A DNA stretch of 64,000 nucleotides from Acidobacteriota bacterium (GTDB lineage: Bacteria > Acidobacteriota > Terriglobia > Bryobacterales > Bryobacteraceae), in NCBI GenBank assembly GCA_026394055.1, contig JAPKYZ010000059.1:27705-91704 (forward strand), in the 5' to 3' direction. The notes beneath the pieces are model-generated. The model saw nothing but the letters and a program-made list of their open reading frames with translations. It was not told the origin of the DNA and ran no database searches. Positions 48,247 through 55,794 of the stretch are shown in pieces (position 1 is the first letter of the stretch; the number at the start of each line of letters is the position of its first letter). The position numbers and the translations under genes were made by a program.

Positions 48247-49907
48247 CCCTTCACCATTCCGCCCCGCCGCCCGTCGGACCAGCCCTGCTTCCAGCCGTCC
48301 TTCTCCTCTAGCAGCACCGCATTCACATCGCCCTGTGACCGCAGCGCCGGGTTCAGCTTGTGGCCCATGGCGCGGAGCTTCTCCGCCACATCAAACACCA
48401 GCGCCGCGGGCTCCGCATCAATACCGGTGGCGCCGCCGGCGAAGTGGATGCGGGGGAACTCCACTGCGTCGCGCAACGACATCTTGAAGTCCACCAGGTT
48501 CATGACGATCTGCATCAGCGTCGACGGGATGGTCATCGCGCCCGGCGTCCCGAAAGCTACCCACGGCGAACCGTCGGGCCGCAGCAGCATGGTGGGCGTC
48601 ATCGTGGAACCCGCCCGTTGATTGCCCGCCGCCTTGGGGCCGGTGAAGAAGGTCATGTGGTTGTTCATCAACACGCCCGTCCCTTTGATCACCACTTGTG
48701 AGCCGAAGAAGCCGCTGAGCGTATAGGTGTTGGTGACCACATTGCCAAAGGGATCAGCGACCGTGAAGTGCGTGGTGTCCGGCGATTCCTGCAAGCCCGA
48801 CGGAGCCGAGCTTAGGCGAGGCAAGGGCGAGGCCTGGTCCAACTTGAGGCTCGATGCCAGATCGATGGCGTACTGCCGGCTGATCAACTTCTCAAATGTA
48901 AGGTCGCCGGATTGCAGCGCCTGGCGAGCCGCAAAGCCGCGCCGCATCGCTTCCGCTTGCAAGTGGCGGACGGCGGAACTGCCTTCCATGCCCAACCGGA
49001 CGTCGAACTGGTCCATCACATTCAGCATCACGGCCAGCGCGGGACCACCCGTGGAGCTGGGCGGCGTCACCAATACGGGCGACCCGTGATAGCTCAGCTT
49101 GATCGGCTCCACTTCCTTGGCCTGGTAATTCTTCAGATCTTCCGCCGACAGCAGACCACCGTGAGCAGCCACGTCGGCCGCGATCAGGCGGGCCGTTTCG
49201 CCTGTGTAGAACTCTTGCCAGCCCTTCTTCTGCATCCGCCCAAGCGTCTCGCCCAAGTCGCGCTGCACCACCAGTTCACCTTGCTTGATCGGTTGATCGG
49301 CGCCATGCAGAAACACTTTGGCGGACTCCGGGAACTTCTTCATCACCGGCACTTCCAACTTCAAAATCAGCTCCAGGCGTTGGGAGGCGATGTGGCCTTC
49401 CTTGGCCAGCTTGCGCGCCGGCTCCAGCACGTCGGCCCACTTCAGCTTGCCGAGCTTCGAATGCGCGAGGCCCATGCCGGCGGGCGTTCCGGGCACGGTG
49501 ATCGACTTGTGGCCCACCGTCGCCTCCTGCACGCTCTTAAAGATGCCGGGCTTCACCGCGGCGGGTGAGTTGGTGCCGTAGTCGACCACCAGCGTCCGCC
49601 CATCGGCCATGCGGACCATCATGTAGCCGCTGCCCCCCATGTTGCCCGCCTCCGGGTGCACGACGGCCAACACGAAAGCGATGGCCACGGCCGCATCCAC
49701 AGCGTTGCCGCCCTTCTTCATGATCTGGATGGCCGCTTCCGTGGCCAATGGATTCACCGTGGCCACCATGGCCTTGGGCGACCGCTCCGGCTGCGACACC
49801 ATGGGCCGGGCAGCTTGCAACTTCAAGCCGCTGGAGGCCTGCTCCTGCGCCAGCAGTGCAGCCGAGGCGAACAGAACAGAGAAGTGGAAAAGTAGGCGGA
49901 CGGGCAT
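48240..49907 (-). CDS. ggt: Gamma-glutamyltransferase
   Basis: A 555-residue exported Ntn-hydrolase that cuts the gamma-glutamyl bond of glutathione and similar peptides, and transfers or hydrolyses it. The autocleavage site Thr378 in PDTTHFTVADPFGNVVTNTYTL is intact. Other motifs: SGYMMVRMADGRTLVVDYG, PPSSTGGPALAVML and GTPGAMTIPSTLMQIVMNLVDF. The start at 49907 begins a signal peptide (VRLLFHFSVLFASAALLAQ); a longer frame upstream lacks support. The N-terminal subunit and small subunit sizes fit the family. Convergent with the NTase gene and divergent from the patatin gene. Confidence 0.9.
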   Translation of the reverse strand: MPVRLLFHFSVLFASAALLAQEQASSGLKLQAARPMVSQPERSPKAMVATVNPLATEAAIQIMKKGGNAVDAAVAIAFVLAVVHPEAGNMGGSGYMMVRMADGRTLVVDYGTNSPAAVKPGIFKSVQEATVGHKSITVPGTPAGMGLAHSKLGKLKWADVLEPARKLAKEGHIASQRLELILKLEVPVMKKFPESAKVFLHGADQPIKQGELVVQRDLGETLGRMQKKGWQEFYTGETARLIAADVAAHGGLLSAEDLKNYQAKEVEPIKLSYHGSPVLVTPPSSTGGPALAVMLNVMDQFDVRLGMEGSSAVRHLQAEAMRRGFAARQALQSGDLTFEKLISRQYAIDLASSLKLDQASPLPRLSSAPSGLQESPDTTHFTVADPFGNVVTNTYTLSGFFGSQVVIKGTGVLMNNHMTFFTGPKAAGNQRAGSTMTPTMLLRPDGSPWVAFGTPGAMTIPSTLMQIVMNLVDFKMSLRDAVEFPRIHFAGGATGIDAEPAALVFDVAEKLRAMGHKLNPALRSQGDVNAVLLEEKDGWKQGWSDGRRGGMVKGY

Positions 49908-50004
49908 ATCGTCAGGATACGTGGTTCGCGCCCCGCCAGCCAATCCCGAGCGCTCACCCGGAAGGCGGACTCCGAGCGGACAACCAGAGTACAATCGTCA
50001 AACC

Positions 50005-52806
50005 ATGCCCCCCGGACCAGAGCAAGAGATCCGTTTCGCCGTCGTCATGTATGGCGGTGTGTCACTGGCGATCTACATGAATGGCATCTCGCAGGAGCTG
50101 CTGCGGGTGGTCCGAGCCACGTCCGCCATCCCGGATGCGCAGCTGCGTGGGACGGAGCTGATCTACCGCAAGGTGGGCCGCTTGCTGCATCTGGAGCGGG
50201 TGCCCGGGGCGCTCACCGCCGATCAACAGCAGGCGGAAGAAGCGTCGGGACCGGTGCGGTCGCGCGTGGTGGTGGACATTCTGTCGGGCACCTCCGCCGG
50301 TGGCATCAATGCCGTGTTTCTGGCAAAGGCGCTCACCCTGGGCGCGCAGAATATGGACGCCCTGGCCACCATGTGGAAGGTGGAGGGCGACATCGGCAAG
50401 CTGATGAACGACTCAGGTTCGGAGCGCAAGAAGTACGATTCCGAAGACCCGCCCACGTCGTTGCTGAACAGCCAGCGCATGTACGGCAAGCTGTGTGAGG
50501 CGCTGGATGCGATGGACCAGACGCCGCGTTCCGGCTATGCTCCGATGGCCGACGAGATCGACCTGTTTGTGACGGCGACCGATCTGCATGGCCTCTACAA
50601 GCCCGTGCAGTTGGCCGATTCGGCGCCTGAGGAGCGGGTGCACAAGATGGTGTTCCACTTCCGGTCTGAGGCGTCCAATGTGGCGGACCTGCGCGGCCGG
50701 ACATCGACCAATGATTTCACTTCGGACTACAACCCGATGCTGGGCTTCGCGGCCCGCTGCACGTCGTCCTTCCCAGCCGCCTTTGAGCCAATGAAGCTGG
50801 AGCACGTCCGCCGCGTGCGCCTTGATGCCAACCTTGATTCGAACATCTTCCGCAAGTTCTTCAAGCGCTACGAACAGTTGGACGAACCCTGGGATCGCAC
50901 CAAAACCCGGCCCTATGCCGACGGTGGCTACCTGGACAACCGGCCGTTCAGCTACCCCATCGAAACCATCGCTCGCCGCGACGCCATCATCCCCGTCGAG
51001 CGGCGGCTGCTGATTCTCGACCCCTTCCCGGAATACTCCGACCAAAAGACCGCCCACGGCCCTCTACCCGACGTCTCGCTCACCCAGAACATTCTCGACG
51101 CGGCCATGGCTCTGCCGCGCTATGAGACCATTCGCGAAGACCTGGAGCGTATCCAGGCCCGCAACCAGATCCTCACCGACATGCGGGAGCTGATGGAGCG
51201 CATCGGTCCGCTCGACAGCTGCCTGGCCGCTGCGATCCCGGCCAATTTCTCCTCGCTGACCTTGGATGAACTGGTGGAGCGCTACGGCCCGGCCTACCGG
51301 CCCTACCATCACCTCCGCGTGATCGACACCACGCGACAGATCGCGACGCTGGTGGCCGCGCTGCTGCCGTTCAATGAAGAGTCCCACGAAGTGATCGCCA
51401 TCCGGCGCCTGGTCGAGATTTGGCGCGATAGCCGGTATGCCGCGCAGCCTCAGGACGGCCAGCGCAGTGAGAACGAGCTGCTGGTCAGCTTCGACGCCGA
51501 CTTCCGGCTGCGCCGCTTGAATCACCTCCGCATGGAGATCGATTGCCTGCTGCGTAAGCGGCGCGATGCGATGGACGATCTATTGCAGGTCCAACTGGCC
51601 GTCCGCCGCAGCTTTGCCCGCATCAGCCATCTGAATGAGCAGTTGCGCGAAAGTCAGCCGGTGCTCGATGCGCTGGGCCGGCTGGGCCAGCGGCTGACGC
51701 GCGAGGGGTTGCGCACCGTCATGGCCGCCGGGCAGGCGCAAAAGCAGGTGGCGAAGGAGATCTTCGCGCAGATGGGGTCCGATGTGGTCGATGAAGTGGC
51801 CAAGGCGATTGAGACCGTGCTGGCGGCGGAGTTCGCCAAGGTCCGCTCCACCATCTTTGCCTCACTCGACGCCGCCGGCCCAGGGTTGGGGTCGGACTAC
51901 CGTGAGCAGTTGCGCACCGAGTACCTGAAGTTCCCCTGCCGCGACGCGATTCTCTACCCCATGACGCGCGGCACTGGTGCGGACGAAGCCGCACAAGTCC
52001 AAGCCTTCCGCGTCGGCCCGGCGGAAGCGACGCTCTATCCAGCGACGGCCACGGATATGCGGGATCAGAAGCTGGCGGGCATCGGCTTGGGTGCGTTCGC
52101 GGGATTCTTGTCGCGGCGTTGGCGCGAGAACGACATTCTGTGGGGCCGCCTGGATGGTGCGGAGCGTATCCTCTGCGCCCTGATGCCCGATCCGCGGGAC
52201 CGCGACCAGCGCAACCGGCTGCTGAGCGAACTGCGCCAAACCATTCTCGCGGAACAGCCGGAAGACATGTTCCTGCGGGCCATCGCCGCCTGGCTGCGCG
52301 AACAGTTCCACGGCAACGCCGAGCTGTCACGCAAAGCTCTGGTGGACATGATGAGCTCCGCCGATCCGGACCCCTTGGCGGACGTCTTGAAGCAGCGCCT
52401 CTCGCCACCGGCGCTCGAACGCTTCATGACCACCTACTACCGCACGCCCGACGGCCCCTCGCCCAAGGAGCAGTTGCAGTACCTGGGCCGCGCCCTGCGC
52501 ATCTTCTCGGCGATGCTGGCGCAAATGGGCCCCAAGACCGGCATCGTCGGCAAACTGGTGGGCTTCCTGTCGCTGATTGGCAGCTTGATCCTGTCCGTAC
52601 TGGCTCTCGTCACCGGCTTCGGCCGGCTGGTGCTGCGCCACGTGCTGTTGGTGGCGGGCTTAGGTGCGCTGATTGTCTGGCTAATCGGCTGGCTGCTGCC
52701 GGCCGGGGCGAACCAATACAGCTGGGTGAGCTACAACTGGTTCTGGGCGCTCCTGTTCTTCACCGCCGCCGGGTTGATCGAGTGGATGGTGGCGAAGCGG
52801 AAGTAG
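50005..52806 (+). CDS. Patatin-like protein (TIGR03607-type) with C-terminal membrane helices
   Basis: A 933-residue protein. The patatin Ser-Asp dyad is Ser97 in SGTSAGGINAVFLAKAL and Asp306 in ADGGYLDNRPF; the oxyanion region is FAVVMYGGVSLAIYMNGI. Residues about 330-740 are a long helical middle, and the last ~100 hold two to three transmembrane helices (GFLSLIGSLILSVLALVTGF, VLLVAGLGALIVWLIGWLL). Homologues are annotated as patatin-related proteins, sometimes as an RpoH suppressor, a name of unclear biological meaning. The longest frame starts 366 bases earlier but runs antisense to ggt. A TACAAT box is nine bases before ATG, so the leader may be very short. Predicted lipase or phospholipase activity on membranes. 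Confidence 0.85.
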   Translation: MPPGPEQEIRFAVVMYGGVSLAIYMNGISQELLRVVRATSAIPDAQLRGTELIYRKVGRLLHLERVPGALTADQQQAEEASGPVRSRVVVDILSGTSAGGINAVFLAKALTLGAQNMDALATMWKVEGDIGKLMNDSGSERKKYDSEDPPTSLLNSQRMYGKLCEALDAMDQTPRSGYAPMADEIDLFVTATDLHGLYKPVQLADSAPEERVHKMVFHFRSEASNVADLRGRTSTNDFTSDYNPMLGFAARCTSSFPAAFEPMKLEHVRRVRLDANLDSNIFRKFFKRYEQLDEPWDRTKTRPYADGGYLDNRPFSYPIETIARRDAIIPVERRLLILDPFPEYSDQKTAHGPLPDVSLTQNILDAAMALPRYETIREDLERIQARNQILTDMRELMERIGPLDSCLAAAIPANFSSLTLDELVERYGPAYRPYHHLRVIDTTRQIATLVAALLPFNEESHEVIAIRRLVEIWRDSRYAAQPQDGQRSENELLVSFDADFRLRRLNHLRMEIDCLLRKRRDAMDDLLQVQLAVRRSFARISHLNEQLRESQPVLDALGRLGQRLTREGLRTVMAAGQAQKQVAKEIFAQMGSDVVDEVAKAIETVLAAEFAKVRSTIFASLDAAGPGLGSDYREQLRTEYLKFPCRDAILYPMTRGTGADEAAQVQAFRVGPAEATLYPATATDMRDQKLAGIGLGAFAGFLSRRWRENDILWGRLDGAERILCALMPDPRDRDQRNRLLSELRQTILAEQPEDMFLRAIAAWLREQFHGNAELSRKALVDMMSSADPDPLADVLKQRLSPPALERFMTTYYRTPDGPSPKEQLQYLGRALRIFSAMLAQMGPKTGIVGKLVGFLSLIGSLILSVLALVTGFGRLVLRHVLLVAGLGALIVWLIGWLLPAGANQYSWVSYNWFWALLFFTAAGLIEWMVAKRK

Positions 52807-52817
52807 TTCACGGCGAT

Positions 52818-52845
52818 GGGGCAGGCACAAGCGAGTGCCCGCCCC
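52818..52845 (+). terminator. Two-tier GC hairpin after the patatin gene
   Basis: GGGGC (52818-52822) and GGCAC (52824-52828) pair with GTGCC (52835-52839) and GCCCC (52841-52845), with a 6-base loop. No T-run follows. Confidence 0.45.
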
Positions 52846-52879
52846 GCACAATAGGGCTGGACCCTTACAATAAGGGGCA

Positions 52880-54376
52880 ATGGCTTCTTCGACAATTGAG
52901 CTGGCCGCGCCGGACGTCATCGCCAAGTATGAGGTGGTGATTGGTCTCGAAGTGCACGTGCAGCTGGCGACCAATACCAAGATCTTCTGCTCCTGCCCGA
53001 CGAGCTTTGGCGCGCCGCCGAATACCAACGTCTGCCCGGTCTGCCTTGGGCTGCCCGGAGCGCTCCCGGTGATGAACCGGCGAGCAGTGGAACTGGGCTC
53101 GCAGGCCGCCATGGCGCTGCATTGCAACGTGAACGCGTTCTCGCGCATGGCCCGCAAGAACTACTTCTACCCGGACCTGCCGAAGGGCTATCAGATCTCG
53201 CAGTTCGACCAGCCGTTGGCCGAGCATGGCTTTCTGGACATCACGGTAACGCCCGAAGGCGAACCCGCTTACAAGAAGCGGATCGGCATCACGCGCCTGC
53301 ACCTGGAAGACGACGCCGGCAAGAGCCTGCACGACGGCAGCTTCAAGGACATGGACCGCTACACGTACATTGACTTGAACCGCAGCGGCACGCCGCTGGC
53401 CGAGATCGTCAGTGAGCCGGACATGCGCTCCTCCGACGAAGCTGTGGCTTATCTGACGGAGCTGAAGCAGGTGATGCAGTACATCAATGCCTCAACCTGC
53501 GACATGGAGAAGGGCCACCTGCGCGCCGACGCCAACGTCAGCGTGCGGTTGAAGGGTGCCGAGAAGCTGGGCACACGCGCCGAAGTGAAGAACCTCAACT
53601 CGTTCCGCTTCCTGAAGCTGGCGGTGGAGTTCGAAGTGGCGCGGCAAGTGGCCATTGTTGAAGCCGGCGGCAAGATCCACCAGGAGACGCGCCTTTACGA
53701 CACCGAATCAGGCGAAACCGTGGGCATGCGCTCCAAGGAGCAGGCGCACGACTACCGCTACTTCCCGGAGCCGGACCTGGTGCCCGTTCGTGTCAGCGAG
53801 AAGTGGCGCGATCAGCTGCGGGCCGAGCTGCCGGAGCTGCCCTTTGACCGCCGCGCGCGGTTCATCAACGACTATGGCCTGCGCGAATACGACGCCCAGG
53901 TGCTGACGCTCACCCGCGACATGTCGGACTACTACGAGCAGGCGGCCCGCGCTTCAGAAGACCCGAAGGGCACCGCCAACTTCGTCATGGGCGACCTGAT
54001 GGGCGCGCTGAAGTCTGAAGGCAAAGAGATCTCAGAATCCCCGGTTCCGCCAGAGCACATGGGCGAACTGGCGACCCTGATCAAGCGCGGCGAAATCTCC
54101 GGCAAGCTGGCCAAAGAGATCTTCGTCAAGATGTTCGCCGAAGGCCTGCGCCCCTCCGTCATCATGGAACGCGACGGCTTGAAGCAGATCTCTGATTCGG
54201 GCGCCATCGAAAAGATCATCGACGAAGTGCTGGCCGCCAACCCCAAACAGGTGGAACAGTACAAGAGCGGCAAAACGGCCGTGGTCGGCTTCCTGGTGGG
54301 TCAGGTGATGAAGCTCTCCAAGGGCCAAGCGAACCCGGGGACCGTGAATGAGATGCTGGCCAAGAAGCTGGCATAG
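52880..54376 (+). CDS. gatB: Asp-tRNA(Asn)/Glu-tRNA(Gln) amidotransferase subunit B
   Basis: A 498-residue GatB, which activates misacylated Asp- or Glu-tRNA by ATP so that ammonia from GatA forms Asn- or Gln-tRNA. The start VIGLEVHVQLATNTKIFCSC and the zinc site CSCPTSFGAPPNTNVCPVC are intact, as are NRSGTPLAEIVSEPD and HDYRYFPEPDLVPV; the C-terminal helical tRNA-binding tail ends GTVNEMLAKKLA. It is full length. gatA and gatC are not adjacent. A TACAAT box lies eight bases before the ATG, with AAGGGG between. Confidence 0.96.
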   Translation: MASSTIELAAPDVIAKYEVVIGLEVHVQLATNTKIFCSCPTSFGAPPNTNVCPVCLGLPGALPVMNRRAVELGSQAAMALHCNVNAFSRMARKNYFYPDLPKGYQISQFDQPLAEHGFLDITVTPEGEPAYKKRIGITRLHLEDDAGKSLHDGSFKDMDRYTYIDLNRSGTPLAEIVSEPDMRSSDEAVAYLTELKQVMQYINASTCDMEKGHLRADANVSVRLKGAEKLGTRAEVKNLNSFRFLKLAVEFEVARQVAIVEAGGKIHQETRLYDTESGETVGMRSKEQAHDYRYFPEPDLVPVRVSEKWRDQLRAELPELPFDRRARFINDYGLREYDAQVLTLTRDMSDYYEQAARASEDPKGTANFVMGDLMGALKSEGKEISESPVPPEHMGELATLIKRGEISGKLAKEIFVKMFAEGLRPSVIMERDGLKQISDSGAIEKIIDEVLAANPKQVEQYKSGKTAVVGFLVGQVMKLSKGQANPGTVNEMLAKKLA

Positions 54377-54380
54377 GCTG

Positions 54381-54403
54381 CCGTATCTTTCATACGGTAT
54401 TCT
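54381..54403 (+). promoter_or_regulatory. vapBC operator and -10
   Basis: CCGTAT (54381-54386) and ATACGG (54392-54397) form an inverted repeat with a 5-base spacer, followed by TATTCT (54398-54403) and then GGAGGC and ATG. A probable autoregulation site for the VapB-type antitoxin. Confidence 0.6.
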
Positions 54404-54409
54404 GGAGGC

Positions 54410-54628
54410 ATGAAGGAAGCTGCTGATCTGCGTAAAGTGACGGCGCTGTTGCCCGCCGATCTGCTGGACCGCGCCATGGAACTCACCGGCGAAGGCGTGA
54501 CACCCACCCTGCGCCAGGGTCTCGAGATGATGTCGCGTCACTTGGCGTCTCAGCGGCTGCTCGGCTTGCGGGGCAAGCTGAAGTTGGCCATCGATGTCGA
54601 CGAACTGCGGCAAGATCGCGACGAATAG
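54410..54628 (+). CDS. VapB-type antitoxin
   Basis: A 72-residue antitoxin. The N-terminal KVTALLPADLLDRAMELTGEGVTPTLRQGLEMM fits a ribbon-helix-helix-like DNA-binding fold (DUF2191/VapB type), and the C-terminal LRGKLKLAIDVDELRQDRDE is a tail that would wrap the toxin. It is preceded by GGAGG and an inverted repeat and followed five bases later by a PIN-domain toxin gene. Confidence 0.8.
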   Translation: MKEAADLRKVTALLPADLLDRAMELTGEGVTPTLRQGLEMMSRHLASQRLLGLRGKLKLAIDVDELRQDRDE

Positions 54629-54633
54629 CCCGG

Positions 54634-55008
54634 ATGATCTGCGCTGACACAAACTGCTGGATCCGATTCTGGGCCGGAGACCGGTGCCGTGAGACTGAAC
54701 TACTAGCTGCGGGGTTGGAAGCCGACCAGGTAGTGATCGCTCCGCCCGTGATTTCGGAGCTGGTCAGTTCGCCATTGTTCCCCGTTGCCCATGAAGCGGA
54801 TTTGCTGAGACTAGCCCTGCTGCCGCTCGATCCTGGCTATTGGCATCGCGCAGGAAAGACGCGGCTGCGGCTTTACCAGCATGGGCTTCGGCCCAAACTG
54901 CTCGACACCCTGATCGCGCAGCTTTGTATTGACCACGGTGTCCCACTGCTCACGATGGACCGGGACTTCTCAGGTTTCTCGAGGCACGCCGGCCTGCGCC
55001 TGGCCTAG
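54634..55008 (+). CDS. VapC-type PIN-domain toxin
   Basis: A 124-residue PIN ribonuclease. The acidic metal site is present: Asp5 (MICADTNCWIRF), Glu in APPVISELVSS, Asp in PKLLDTLIAQLC and Asp in LTMDRDFSGF. VapC toxins cut tRNA or rRNA. The antitoxin gene ends six bases upstream, as expected for vapBC. It ends five bases before the convergent msrQ-like gene. Confidence 0.9.
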   Translation: MICADTNCWIRFWAGDRCRETELLAAGLEADQVVIAPPVISELVSSPLFPVAHEADLLRLALLPLDPGYWHRAGKTRLRLYQHGLRPKLLDTLIAQLCIDHGVPLLTMDRDFSGFSRHAGLRLA

Positions 55009-55013
55009 CGCCC

Positions 55014-55628
55014 TTACGCCGGCCGAGCCTTCAACCGCGCCGCTTTATTGCGCCGCTTTTGCATCCACAGCCAGACCCGGTAACCCATCAGCACCCAGAA
55101 GATCACCGCGTAGATCACGGGATCGAGCATGGCCGCCTTGCCCTGCCAGTAGAAATGGGCCACGCCTGCCAACGCGCTGAAATAGGCCAGCCGGTGCAGG
55201 CGCTGCCAGTTCTTGCCGCCCATCCATTGGATGGCTTTGTTGAACGACGTGGCCGCCAGTGGGATCATCACCGCCCAGGCCAGCAAACCGGCGATGAAAA
55301 AGCGCCGGAGCGTGAAGTCCGTCACCACCTCGTTCCACTCCCACAGCTTGTCCAGCGCCAGATAGTGCGCAAAGTGGAGCGTCCCGTAGAAGAACGCAGA
55401 GAGCCCCAGCGGCCGCCGGTATTCCACCAGCCACGTCCAGCCGGGCATCAGGTGACGCAGGGGCGTGATCGCGAGCGAGGCCAGCAGGAACCGGATGGTC
55501 CAATCGCCGGTAAAGCGGGCCACGGTTTCGATGCGGTTGAAGCCCAGCTGATTGTGGGTCCAACGCCAGATCAGCCAAGCCAGCGGAGCAAGGAAAATCA
55601 GCAGGATGAAGGGCTTCAGTCGGCGCAC
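55014..55628 (-). CDS. msrQ: MsrQ-like haem membrane protein
   Basis: A ~204-residue protein with six transmembrane helices of the ferric-reductase-like (MsrQ/YedZ) family, which carries electrons from the quinone pool or flavin reductases to the periplasmic methionine sulfoxide reductase MsrP. Haem-binding His candidates are in GTLHFAHYLALDKLW and WQRLHRLAYFSALAGVAHF; RRPLGLSAFF is a family motif. A longer frame begins at GTG 55682, but the sequence from GTG 55628 (RRLKPFILLIFLAPLAWLIW) fits the family. No msrP is adjacent; a Tat-exported sulfite-oxidase-family enzyme lies 7 kb to the right. Confidence 0.82.
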   Translation of the reverse strand: MRRLKPFILLIFLAPLAWLIWRWTHNQLGFNRIETVARFTGDWTIRFLLASLAITPLRHLMPGWTWLVEYRRPLGLSAFFYGTLHFAHYLALDKLWEWNEVVTDFTLRRFFIAGLLAWAVMIPLAATSFNKAIQWMGGKNWQRLHRLAYFSALAGVAHFYWQGKAAMLDPVIYAVIFWVLMGYRVWLWMQKRRNKAARLKARPA

Positions 55629-55725
55629 ATGATCATCATCGCTGAATGGGCTGGTCTTGTTCCCAAGCCGACAATTTTTCACGCGCTGAGGCCTGCTGAT
55701 CTCAGTTGGGGCAGGGGCAAAAGGG

Positions 55726-55758
55726 ACGGCCGGACAGCCTTGTGGGCGGTCCGGCCGT
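55726..55758 (-). terminator. Hairpin after the first FG-GAP gene
   Basis: ACGGCCGGAC (55726-55735) and GTCCGGCCGT (55749-55758) form a perfect 10-bp stem with a 13-base loop. No T-run on the minus strand. Confidence 0.5.
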
Positions 55759-55794
55759 GGTTACTGGAGGGGCCACCAGAGCCCCGCGCTGAGT

